From Streptomyces atratus (lineage in GTDB: Bacteria; Actinomycetota; Actinomycetes; Streptomycetales; Streptomycetaceae), in assembly GCF_900119365.1 (NCBI RefSeq), contig NZ_FPJO01000022.1, positions 60,942 to 124,941 of the forward strand: DNA of 64,000 nt. The letters are read 5' to 3'. The notes below the pieces were generated by a model. It searched no databases and had not been told where the DNA came from. It saw only the letters and a list, made by a program, of their open reading frames with translations. Both the position numbers and the translations under genes were made by a program. Of the stretch, positions 9,481 to 17,051 are shown in pieces (positions within the stretch are counted from its first letter, which is position 1; each line of letters opens with the position of its first letter).

Positions 9481-9741
9481 CCGTTCCTTCTCGCCGCCCC
9501 TGCTTCCTTGCTCGGCAGGTTGCTCCTGGTGTGTACGGGCGGCGCTGCGATGCGCACTGTTCCGGACGGACTGAGGGAGATCGCGGGCCCCGTGGGGGTG
9601 TGACCCAAGTCCCGTTTATTCGGGGCCCGTTCGCTGACCAGGGGTGCAGGAGTGACGGCTGGTGCGGCCGGTCGATCGGCACGGTTCGATACCAGCCATT
9701 TACGCCGGTGACACCGGCTGCGGGTGACGATTTTTGTCGCG

Positions 9742-9769
9742 GGAGGGGGCACCACGTGGTGCCCCCTCC
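9742..9769. repeat. Perfect 28-bp palindrome
   Basis: GGAGGGGGCACCAC followed directly by its reverse complement, with no loop. A palindrome without spacer suits a dimeric DNA-binding protein or a cruciform as well as a terminator. It has no U-run and sits about 245 bases before the lipoprotein start. Confidence 0.7.
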
Positions 9770-10014
9770 TACTAGATTGTCAAAGCACGACGAGACCGAT
9801 CATGATTGCGCTCCATCGTTCATCAACTGCCATTTGCTAGTCAGTCACTACGAAGAACCCTGGTGAACACCATGTCCAAGCAGGCTGTCGGACCGCACCA
9901 CCACGCACGGCCGGGCTGACAGTGCTGGACGGCCGCGACGTTCGCAGTTGTTCCTGACCTGATCCGGTTGTCCGGGGCCCCCACATTCCCGGCCGAGAGT
10001 ATGAGGCACGTTCT

Positions 10015-11604
10015 GTGAAGGTTCGTACGAGGCGGTCGGCCACCTTGATCTCCGGGGGACTGGCGGCGGTGCTGTTGGCGGGTTGCGGCTCCGAAGATCA
10101 GATCTGGCCGTTCGAGAGCAAGGACACGATGGTCGTCGGCATGTCCGACGGCATCCTGGCGACGGATCCGGCCGCGGGGTACGACCCGGGCTCCTGGCTG
10201 CTGTTCAACAACGTCTTCCAGTCGCTGCTGAGTTTCCCGCCCGGGAGTTCCATCCCGGTGCCGGAGGCCGCCGACGAGTGCGGATTCTCGGACGGCAGCA
10301 AGACCTACACCTGCACCCTGCGCGACGGGCTGAAGTTCAGCAACGGCCACAGCCTCACCTCGGCGGACGTCAAGTACTCCTTCGACCGGGCGATCAAGAT
10401 CAACGACCCGGCGGGACCCGCGCCGCTGCTCTCCACCATCTCGTCGATCAGCACCCCGGACGACAAGACCGTCGTATTCCGGCTCAAGGTGCCCGACGCG
10501 ACCTTTCCCAGCAAGATCGCATCGGGTGCCGGCTCCATCGTGGACCGCCGGGTGTATCCCAAGGACAGTCTGCTCAAGGGCGGAAAAACGGTTGGCTCCG
10601 GTCCTTACAAACTGGACTCCATAGACAAGTCGGAGGCCGAATTCTCGGTCTATTCCGGCTATCACGGCACCGCCGAGGTGAAGAACTCCGGCGTGACGAT
10701 GAAGCTTTTCCAGGGCGATCAGCAGGCGCTCAAGACCGCGCTGGAGAAGGGCGATGTCGATATCGCGTACCGCGGTCTCACCGCCAAGACGATAGCCGCC
10801 CTGGACACCTCGCCCAGCGCCGAGAAGGACGGCCTCGACGTCGTCCAGGGCAACAGCGCGGAAGTCCAGCACATGGTCTTCAACGTTTCCGACCCGGTGG
10901 TCGGCAAGCTCGCCGTGCGCAAGGCCATTGCCTATCTCGTCGACCGGTACGCGCTGGTCAGCAAGGTCTACCAGTCCACGGCGACCCCGCTCTACTCGAT
11001 CGTCCCGGTCGGTATCACCGGGCACGGCAACTCCTTCTTCAATACGTACGGGGACAGCCCGCAGCCGCAGAAGGCGAAGGACGTCCTGAGGGAATCCGGA
11101 ATCACCGACAAGGTGCGCATCACCCTCTGGTCCACGCCGAGCCGTTACGGCCCCGCCACCGACGACGAACTTCAGACCATCGCCGATCAGTTGAACGAGA
11201 GCGGGCTTTTCGACGCCAGCATGAGGTCCGTCCCCTTCAACGAGTACGAGAAGGGCATCGCCGAGGGCAAGTACGGCGTCTATGTGAAGGGATGGGTGCC
11301 GGACTATCCCGACCCCGACAACTTCACCCAGCCGTTCTTCGGCAAGGGCAATGTCCTGTCGAACAATTACGAGAACAACGACATCACCAAGCAGATCATC
11401 CCGCAGACCTCGTCCATGACCGACCGCTCGAACACCCGGACGCCGTTCATCAAGCTCCAGGACATCGTGGCGCGTCAGCTGCCGCTCCTGCCGCTCTGGC
11501 AGGGCAAGCAGTACGCGGTCGCCAAGGACAACATCCGGGGTCTGCAGAACTGCCTGGACACCTCGACCGTCTTCCGGTTCTGGGAACTCAGCAGCGCTGA
11601 CTGA
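10015..11604 (+). CDS. Oligopeptide-type ABC transporter substrate-binding lipoprotein (SBP_bac_5), orphan
   Basis: A 529-residue extracellular solute-binding protein of the DppA/OppA family. The signal sequence ends in lipobox LLAGC with the lipidated cysteine at residue 24. The body shows the family pattern: LRDGLKFSNGHSLTSADVKYS near residue 105 and a C-terminal YVKGWVPDYPDPDNF segment near residue 420. It would bind peptides or similar ligands for import. No permease or ATPase genes are adjacent, so it either serves a transporter encoded elsewhere or acts as a sensor. The GTG start at 10015 is fixed by the signal sequence. Confidence 0.9.
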   Translation: MKVRTRRSATLISGGLAAVLLAGCGSEDQIWPFESKDTMVVGMSDGILATDPAAGYDPGSWLLFNNVFQSLLSFPPGSSIPVPEAADECGFSDGSKTYTCTLRDGLKFSNGHSLTSADVKYSFDRAIKINDPAGPAPLLSTISSISTPDDKTVVFRLKVPDATFPSKIASGAGSIVDRRVYPKDSLLKGGKTVGSGPYKLDSIDKSEAEFSVYSGYHGTAEVKNSGVTMKLFQGDQQALKTALEKGDVDIAYRGLTAKTIAALDTSPSAEKDGLDVVQGNSAEVQHMVFNVSDPVVGKLAVRKAIAYLVDRYALVSKVYQSTATPLYSIVPVGITGHGNSFFNTYGDSPQPQKAKDVLRESGITDKVRITLWSTPSRYGPATDDELQTIADQLNESGLFDASMRSVPFNEYEKGIAEGKYGVYVKGWVPDYPDPDNFTQPFFGKGNVLSNNYENNDITKQIIPQTSSMTDRSNTRTPFIKLQDIVARQLPLLPLWQGKQYAVAKDNIRGLQNCLDTSTVFRFWELSSAD

Positions 11605-11640
11605 AGGCTGCCCCGCCAGGGATTACGGGACAGCCTTCAG
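11601..11640. terminator. Bidirectional terminator overlapping two convergent stop codons
   Basis: Hairpin with outer arms CTGAAGGCTG and CAGCCTTCAG and inner CCCG/CGGG pairs. It includes the stop codons of both the lipoprotein gene (11602-11604) and the leftward prim-pol gene (11637-11639). Confidence 0.7.
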
Positions 11641-12539
11641 GGTCTTGATCCGCCGGACAGGCCCCAGGGCTCGTCCGGCGCGGCCGTGGTGAGGCAGGCC
11701 GCCGATGCGATCGTGGCGCGCGCCTCCTGCTCGGTGAGGCCGGTGCGGACGGCGGCGTGGGTGAGGGCGTCGGCCAGGGCGTCGCCGTAGCCGTGTTCGT
11801 AGGCGCGGCAGGCCGCCCAGAAGAGCCGTGCGTTGCGCTCGCCCTCGCGTGCCGCGAGGACGAAGCGGACCAGACCGCGGCCCCGGTCGGTCCGGCCCGC
11901 GCGGGCCGGGCGGCGCGCGGGAGGTATGAGCAGGCGCAGGAGTGCGCGGGGGCAGGGCGCCGGAGGCAGGTCGGCGGTGCCCGGGGCGACCCGGTAGCGG
12001 CCGTGCGCGGTGACCGAACCGGGGCCCACCAGATAGCCGCCGGTGCCCCGGATGTCGATGCCGGGCGCGAGTCGGCTCGCGGAGTTCGGTACGGGGACGC
12101 CGGGCGGGCCGGTCAGCCAGATGTGCCGCCCGCCGCTGGGGGTGAGGACCACGACGGTCGGCGGGATCGTGAACAGGTGGTGCAGGGCCAGCCGCCGGAG
12201 CGATGCGGCGGAGTCGCTGCCGTCGGCGGCGTCGACGTCCAGGTCGATGCCGATGAGGTGGTGCGGGGGCCGCCCGCAGGCGATGCCGTAGCCGGTGGCC
12301 CAGGGGGCGGCGGCGAAGAGGGCCCGTACGGCGGCCGGGTCGGTGGTGGCGTCGTGGACACCGTGCCCGGGAAGGCCGCACGCGCCCCGGCAGGTGGACC
12401 GGTGGTCGTCGTTCCGGTGCGGAGAGGGCAGCGCGGGAAGCTTGCGGGCGGTCAGCGGGATGACGGGGAGCCCGCGCTCGGCGGCGGAGAGCGCGTGGGC
12501 GAGGGCCAGGGTGGCGGTGCGCCGGTCGGTGATGGCCAT
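11637..12539 (-). CDS. Bifunctional DNA primase/polymerase (prim-pol, AEP superfamily) domain protein
   Basis: A 300-residue archaeo-eukaryotic-primase superfamily protein. The N-terminal ERGLPVIPL start of the fold is present. The metal-binding aspartates occur in GIDLDVDAAD (about residue 95) and the nucleotide-binding Gly-His motif in TPSGGRHIWL (about residue 135), so the catalytic set looks intact. In Streptomyces such proteins are often found alone, with an unknown cellular role; plasmid and phage relatives prime replication. The ATG at 12539 is chosen because the translation upstream loses bias, but no clear ribosome-binding site precedes it. It is convergent with the lipoprotein gene. 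Confidence 0.8.
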   Translation of the reverse strand: MAITDRRTATLALAHALSAAERGLPVIPLTARKLPALPSPHRNDDHRSTCRGACGLPGHGVHDATTDPAAVRALFAAAPWATGYGIACGRPPHHLIGIDLDVDAADGSDSAASLRRLALHHLFTIPPTVVVLTPSGGRHIWLTGPPGVPVPNSASRLAPGIDIRGTGGYLVGPGSVTAHGRYRVAPGTADLPPAPCPRALLRLLIPPARRPARAGRTDRGRGLVRFVLAAREGERNARLFWAACRAYEHGYGDALADALTHAAVRTGLTEQEARATIASAACLTTAAPDEPWGLSGGSRP

Positions 12540-12862
12540 GGTTCTATTTTCGTTCAGGTGTTCGAAAAAAGAAAGGGAGCGTCGTGCCGTCGGGCCGGCG
12601 CCGGAACGCTTCTTCCCTTGGGGGGTAAGGGCTCGGTCGGCCGGGTGATCCCGGGCGGGGCGTGTGCGGGGTGTGAGCTGGGCTTTTGGGGAGTGCATAG
12701 GTTTATCGGCGCTTCCTCACGCCTGCGGGGGAATCGGGTCGCACGGGTGGTTCGCCGGGGAATCGGTGGGCAACTCTGGTTGCGCGACGTCGTGACCAAC
12801 ACCGGGGCGGTCGGCCAACTGCCTCGGGACAAGCCGTACTTCCGGTTCCTGGAGGAATTGAC
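12540..12862. other. Divergent promoter region of prim-pol and secreted-protein genes
   Basis: 323 bases between divergent starts. The part next to the prim-pol gene is AT-richer (12541-12580). The right end holds GGAGGAATTGAC, the ribosome-binding site of the secreted-protein gene. No operator-like symmetry was seen. Confidence 0.4.
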
Positions 12863-13174
12863 ATGGCAAGCATCCGTACCGCTCGTGCCCTCGCCGCAGT
12901 TGCCGCCCTGCCCCTCGCCGCCGCGCTCTTCGGTGGTGTGGCCCAGGCCGACAGCGGCTCGTTCGCGAACGACGGATCGAACGCGGCCGTTGCGACGGTC
13001 GTCGGCAGCGGCGTCGGCGGCAACAACACCGGCAACTCGTCCACGTCCCAGCAGCAGGCCGTCGGCTCCGGAGCGTCGAACCAGAGCAACTCCGCGCAGG
13101 TGAGCGGCTCGGCGTTCACCGTGATCGACCAGCACAGCGACAACGTCGCGGTGAACTTCACCAACCTCTGGTGA
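12863..13174 (+). CDS. Small secreted Asn/Ser/Gly-rich protein
   Basis: A 103-residue protein with a clear Sec signal peptide (about 1-29, ending GGVAQA-DS). The mature ~74 residues are rich in Asn, Ser, Gly and Gln (stretches NNTGNSSTSQQQAVG and ASNQSNSAQVSG), have no cysteine and end in NFTNLW. The composition recalls Streptomyces surface proteins, but the chaplin and rodlin motifs are absent, so the family is unassigned. The ATG has an excellent GGAGGAA site, suggesting strong expression. A perfect terminator follows at 13230-13266, so the gene is monocistronic. Confidence 0.8.
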   Translation: MASIRTARALAAVAALPLAAALFGGVAQADSGSFANDGSNAAVATVVGSGVGGNNTGNSSTSQQQAVGSGASNQSNSAQVSGSAFTVIDQHSDNVAVNFTNLW

Positions 13175-13229
13175 GCCGTGGCCGGTCATGGGCCGGTCGG
13201 GGGGCCGGACCGGGGTCGGTCGGAACAGC

Positions 13230-13266
13230 GGTCCGCGCGAGGGCGTTCGGTGCCCTCGCGCGGACC
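13230..13266 (+). terminator. Strong intrinsic terminator
   Basis: Perfect 15-bp stem (GGTCCGCGCGAGGGC / GCCCTCGCGCGGACC) with a seven-base GTTCGGT loop, then GTTT. It isolates the secreted-protein gene from the downstream operon. Confidence 0.85.
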
Positions 13267-13335
13267 GTTTCGCGTTGTGGGGGGTGTGGGGTGCGGGCCG
13301 TGGTCAGGTGTCGGTGACCTTGACAGGGCCCCGTA

Positions 13336-13352
13336 TCTGACGGACAGTCAGA
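13336..13352. promoter_or_regulatory. TetR-type operator upstream of the igr-like operon
   Basis: Inverted repeat TCTGAC-GGACA-GTCAGA, 41 bases before the first start codon. A 17-bp site with 6-bp arms is typical of TetR-family repressors that control acyl-CoA metabolism. No TetR gene adjoins it. It is related to, but not the same as, the palindrome at 40166-40178. Confidence 0.7.
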
Positions 13353-13392
13353 AATCCTGATCCGTAAGCCCCGTGTCCGGGAGGCAGCCGCC

Positions 13393-14604
13393 GTGCACCT
13401 CGCCCAGACGGAACGTCAGCGACAGCTGCGCGCCGAACTCCGCACATACTTCCGCGAGGTGGTGCCCGGGAGGGAGGCGGGCACGGCCCCGGGGGACGGG
13501 GATCCGGCCGGGCAGCGGCGCGTGCTGCGCAGGATCGGCGCCGACGGGATGCTCGGGCTCGGCTGGCCCGTCGAGTACGGCGGCCAGGGACGCGGCGCCG
13601 ACGAGCAGTTCATCTTCTTCGACGAGGCGTACCGGGCGGGCGCACCCGTCTCGATGGTCACCCTCAACACCGTCGGCCCGACGCTGATGAAGTACGGGAC
13701 CGACGAGCAGAAGGCGTACTTCCTGCCCAGGATCCTCAGCGGCGAGCTCGTCTTCGCCATCGGCTACAGCGAGCCCGAGGCCGGCACGGACCTCGCCTCG
13801 ATGCGTACCAGGGCGGTACGGGAGAGCGGGGACGCCCGCGGCCCGGACGGCGTCGAGGGCGGCGGCCACTGGGTGATCGACGGGCAGAAGATCTTCACCA
13901 GCAACGCCCAGAACGCGGACTGGATCTGGCTCGCCTGCCGTACGGACCCGGACGCGCCCAAGCACCAGGGCATCTCGATCGTCCTCGTCCCGACCGATGC
14001 CCCCGGCTTCTCCTGGACTCCGATCGAGACCGTGGGCGGGCTCACCACGACGGCGACGTACTACGACGGGATCCGGGTGCCCGCCACCAACCTGGTGGGT
14101 CCGGAGAACGGCGGCTGGGGGCTGATCACCAACCAGCTGAACCATGAACGGGTGGCGCTCGCGGCGATCGGGATGCAGGCCGAGGACTTCTACGAGGCGG
14201 CCCTCGCCCACGCCCGCACCCCCGACCCCGTGACGGGCAGCCGCCCGGCCGACGAGCCGTGGGTGCGCGCCCGGCTGGCCGAGGCGCATGCCCGGCTGGC
14301 GGCGACGCGCCTGCTCAACTGGCGCCTGGTGGGGGACGTCGGGGCGGGCTCACCGGCCCCGGGCGAGGCGAGCGGCGTGAAGTTCGCGGGGACCGAGAGC
14401 GCCGTCGAGGTGTACCGGATGTGCCAGGAGATCACCGGGGAGGCGGGCATGGTCCGGGGCGGTTCGCCCGGCTGCTCCGGGGACGGGGAACTGGAGCGGA
14501 TGAACCGGGCGGCGCAGATCAACACCTTCGGGGGCGGGGTCAGCGAGGTGCAGCGGGAGATCGTCGCGACGATGCGGCTCGGCATGAAGAGGGGCAGGCG
14601 GTGA
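13393..14604 (+). CDS. Acyl-CoA dehydrogenase, FadE29/ChsE2-like subunit
   Basis: A 403-residue flavin-dependent acyl-CoA dehydrogenase. GYSEPEAGTDLASM (about 119-132) is the FAD-contacting acyl-CoA dehydrogenase signature; KIFTSNAQNADWIW and the C-terminal INTFGGGVSEVQREIVA are further family marks. With the shorter partner at 15619 it matches the size pair of mycobacterial FadE29 and FadE28, which form one heterotetrameric steroid-side-chain dehydrogenase. The GTG start at 13393 follows GGGAGGCAGCCGCC. It is first gene of a five-gene coupled operon, with its stop overlapping the next start (GTGA). Steroid specificity is inferred from gene content. Confidence 0.87.
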   Translation: MHLAQTERQRQLRAELRTYFREVVPGREAGTAPGDGDPAGQRRVLRRIGADGMLGLGWPVEYGGQGRGADEQFIFFDEAYRAGAPVSMVTLNTVGPTLMKYGTDEQKAYFLPRILSGELVFAIGYSEPEAGTDLASMRTRAVRESGDARGPDGVEGGGHWVIDGQKIFTSNAQNADWIWLACRTDPDAPKHQGISIVLVPTDAPGFSWTPIETVGGLTTTATYYDGIRVPATNLVGPENGGWGLITNQLNHERVALAAIGMQAEDFYEAALAHARTPDPVTGSRPADEPWVRARLAEAHARLAATRLLNWRLVGDVGAGSPAPGEASGVKFAGTESAVEVYRMCQEITGEAGMVRGGSPGCSGDGELERMNRAAQINTFGGGVSEVQREIVATMRLGMKRGRR

Positions 14605-15617
14605 CGGTCGTGCGGGAGGGGCGGAAAGTGCCCGAGGGGCGACAGGTGTCCGGGGGTCGGCAGAGGCCCGACGGGCGGCGGCAGGCCTCGGGGGAGCCGG
14701 ACGAGTTGTACGGGCGGCTCAAGGCGTTCGAGGGGCGGGCGGCCGCCACCGCGGGCACCGGAAAGGACCCGGTCAACGAGCCGATGATCAGGCACTGGTG
14801 CGAGGCGATGGGGGACACGAACCCGGCGTACTCGGGGCCGGACGCGATCGCTCCGCCGACGATGCTCCAGGCGTGGACGATGGGCGGCCTGTCGGGGCAC
14901 ACCGACCGCTCCGCGGCGTACGAGGAACTCTTCGGCCTGCTCGACGGCGCGGGCTACACCTCGGTGGTCGCCACCGACTGCGAGCAGGAGTACCTGCGGC
15001 CGCTGCGGCCCGGGGACCGGATCACGTTCGACGCGGTCATCGAATCGGTCTCGGAGCGCAAGGCCACCAAGCTGGGAACGGGCTACTTCGTCACCACCCG
15101 CATGGACGTCCGGGCGGACGGGGAACCCGCCGGGACGCACCGCTTCCGGATCCTCAAGTACACCCCGGCGGCGCCGAAACGGGCGGCGCGCAACGGCGGC
15201 CGGAACCTGCGCCCGAGGCCGGTGATCAACCGGGACAACGCCGGGTTCTGGCAGGGCGTCGCCGAGCACCGGCTGCTGATCCAGCGCTGCGGCGACTGCG
15301 GCACGCTGCGCTTCCCCTGGCTGCCCGGCTGCAACGCCTGCGGCTGCCAGGAGTGGGACACGGTCGAGGCGAGCGGTGAGGGCACCGTCTTCAGCCATGT
15401 GGTCATGCACCACCCGCCCTTCCCCGCCTTCGGTGCCGACGGCGCGGGCGGGCCGTACGCGGTGGCGCTGATCGAGCTGTCGGAGGGGGTGCGGATGGTC
15501 AGCAACGTCATCGGCGTGCCCTGCGACAAGGTGCGGACGGGAATGCCGGTGCGGCTGGAATTCCTGCGTACGGACGACGAGTTGGAGCTTCCGGTCTTCC
15601 GGGGAGGCGAGGGCTGA
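14601..15617 (+). CDS. MaoC-like hydratase fused to DUF35 OB-fold domain, ChsH2-like
   Basis: A 338-residue two-domain protein. Residues about 40-195 form a MaoC-like hot-dog hydratase half (NEPMIRHWCEAMGDTNPAY). About 205-338 form a DUF35 module with a zinc ribbon (CGDCG ... CNACGC) followed by an OB fold (EGTVFSHVVMHHP). In Mycobacterium the same fusion, ChsH2, pairs with ChsH1 for enoyl-CoA hydration. Its DUF35 domain docks the Ltp2 aldolase. All three partners are encoded here. The GTG at 14601 overlaps the previous stop by four bases and follows AGGGGCAGGCG, fixing the start although an open frame extends upstream. Confidence 0.87.
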   Translation: MTVVREGRKVPEGRQVSGGRQRPDGRRQASGEPDELYGRLKAFEGRAAATAGTGKDPVNEPMIRHWCEAMGDTNPAYSGPDAIAPPTMLQAWTMGGLSGHTDRSAAYEELFGLLDGAGYTSVVATDCEQEYLRPLRPGDRITFDAVIESVSERKATKLGTGYFVTTRMDVRADGEPAGTHRFRILKYTPAAPKRAARNGGRNLRPRPVINRDNAGFWQGVAEHRLLIQRCGDCGTLRFPWLPGCNACGCQEWDTVEASGEGTVFSHVVMHHPPFPAFGADGAGGPYAVALIELSEGVRMVSNVIGVPCDKVRTGMPVRLEFLRTDDELELPVFRGGEG

Positions 15618-15618
15618 G

Positions 15619-16653
15619 ATGGATTTCGCACCCACCGAGGAGCAGGCCGCGGCACAGGGGCTCGCGGCGCGGATCTTCGGCGATCTGTCGACGCCCGAAC
15701 GGCTGGCCGTGGCCGGCACGGGTACGGACACCGAGCTGTGGAAGGAGCTCTGCGCGGCCGGGCTGACCGCGGCCGTCGAGGAGACCGGGCTGCTCGGCCT
15801 GGTGCTCCTGCTGGAGGAACAGGGGCGCACGACGGCGCAGGTGCCGTTCGCGGCGAGCTGTGTGTACGGGCTGCTGGCCGTCGCCGGGCACGGCACGGGC
15901 GAACAGCGGGAGCGACTGCTGCCGCCACTGAGGGACGGCACCGCCGTCGCCACCGGGGCCTTCCCGGCCCGTGGCGGGATACGGGCCGACGACGCCGGGC
16001 GGCTGAGCGGCGGTGTGCCGTACGTGCCGTGGCTGCGGGACGCGGACCTCGTCCTCGTCCCGGACCGGGAGCGGCGCCTGTGGATCGTCCGGGCCGCTGA
16101 CCCCGGTGTGCTGACCGAGCCGGTGGAGACCACGGCGCCGTGGTCGGCGGCGCGGCTGGTCCTGGACGGGGCGTCCGGGGAGCGGCTCGGCGGCGACGGG
16201 GCGTACGAGGCGGTGCTGGCCGCGGGCCGGACGGCGTTCGCCGGACTCCAGGCCGGGGTGTGCGCCGGCTCACTGGCCCGGGCCGTCGCCCACGCGAACA
16301 CCCGCGAGCAGTTCGGGCGCCCGCTCTCCACCAAGCAGGGCGTCCTGCTGCGCGCCGCCGACGCCCATATGGACACCGAGGCGATCCGGGTCACCGCGTA
16401 CGAGGCTGCCTGGCGCCATGACGCGGGGCTGCCGTACGGGCCCCAGTCGCTGACCGCGGCCTGGTGGGCGTCGGAGGCGGGGAAGCGGGTGGTGCACACC
16501 GGACAGCATCTGCACGGCGGCACCGGCGCGGACCTCGACCACCCCGTGCACCGCCACTTCCTCTGGGGGCGGCAGCTCGACGCCTATCTGGGCTGCGGCG
16601 GCGAAGTGCTTCAGGAACTCGGTGAGTCGCTGGTGAGGGAGGGCACGGAGTGA
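15619..16653 (+). CDS. Acyl-CoA dehydrogenase, short FadE28/ChsE1-like subunit
   Basis: A 344-residue acyl-CoA dehydrogenase subunit, shorter than the usual ~385. It lacks the canonical N-terminal helical region and FAD signature but keeps the C-terminal domain (NTREQFGRPLSTKQGV, then HTGQHLHGGTGADLDHPVHR). This matches the FadE28 type that is active only with a FadE29-like partner, which is two genes upstream. The ATG lies one base after the previous stop. The next gene overlaps its stop by GTGA. The functional role is inferred from the operon set. Confidence 0.85.
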   Translation: MDFAPTEEQAAAQGLAARIFGDLSTPERLAVAGTGTDTELWKELCAAGLTAAVEETGLLGLVLLLEEQGRTTAQVPFAASCVYGLLAVAGHGTGEQRERLLPPLRDGTAVATGAFPARGGIRADDAGRLSGGVPYVPWLRDADLVLVPDRERRLWIVRAADPGVLTEPVETTAPWSAARLVLDGASGERLGGDGAYEAVLAAGRTAFAGLQAGVCAGSLARAVAHANTREQFGRPLSTKQGVLLRAADAHMDTEAIRVTAYEAAWRHDAGLPYGPQSLTAAWWASEAGKRVVHTGQHLHGGTGADLDHPVHRHFLWGRQLDAYLGCGGEVLQELGESLVREGTE

Positions 16654-17051
16654 AGGCGAAGGCCGGTGACGAGCTGGCGCCGCTGGAGATCGAGGTGACC
16701 CGCACCCTGATCGTGGCGGGCGCGATCGCCTCCCGCGACTACCAGGACGTGCACCATGACGCGGAGCTCGCCCGGGAGAAGGGCTCCCCGGACATCTTCA
16801 TGAACATCCTGACGACCAACGGCCTGGTCGGCAGGTACGTCACCGACCGCCTCGGCCCCTCGGCCGTGCTCCGCAGGGTCGCCATCAGGCTGGGCGCGCC
16901 CAACTACCCCGGGGACACCATGGTCCTGAGCGGCACGGTAACCGCCGTCGGGGACGACGGAACGGCAGAGGTGGAGGTCGTCGGGTCCAACGGTCTCGGC
17001 CGGCATGTCACCGGCACGGTGACCGTGGGCGTTTCGCAGGGGGCGGCATGA
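16650..17051 (+). CDS. MaoC-family enoyl-CoA hydratase, ChsH1-like
   Basis: A 133-residue single hot-dog-fold hydratase. The MaoC hydratase motif is visible as ASRDYQDVHHDAELA near residues 29-43, with Asp and His placed as in catalytically active R-hydratases. In the mycobacterial system ChsH1 supplies the active site of the ChsH1-ChsH2 heterotetramer. GTG 16650 overlaps the preceding stop and its own stop overlaps the next ATG (ATGA), so it is translationally coupled on both sides. Confidence 0.86.
   Translation: MKAKAGDELAPLEIEVTRTLIVAGAIASRDYQDVHHDAELAREKGSPDIFMNILTTNGLVGRYVTDRLGPSAVLRRVAIRLGAPNYPGDTMVLSGTVTAVGDDGTAEVEVVGSNGLGRHVTGTVTVGVSQGAA

Larger units (their letters stand above)
9205..10014 (+). 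other. Sparse region between tRNA-Ser and the peptide-binding lipoprotein gene
   Basis: About 810 bases with only one plausible short gene (9346-9480) and a perfect 28-bp palindrome (9742-9769). Longer frames on either strand show no codon bias. The promoter of the lipoprotein gene should lie in the last 150 bases, but no clear -35/-10 pair was recognised. Confidence 0.4.
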
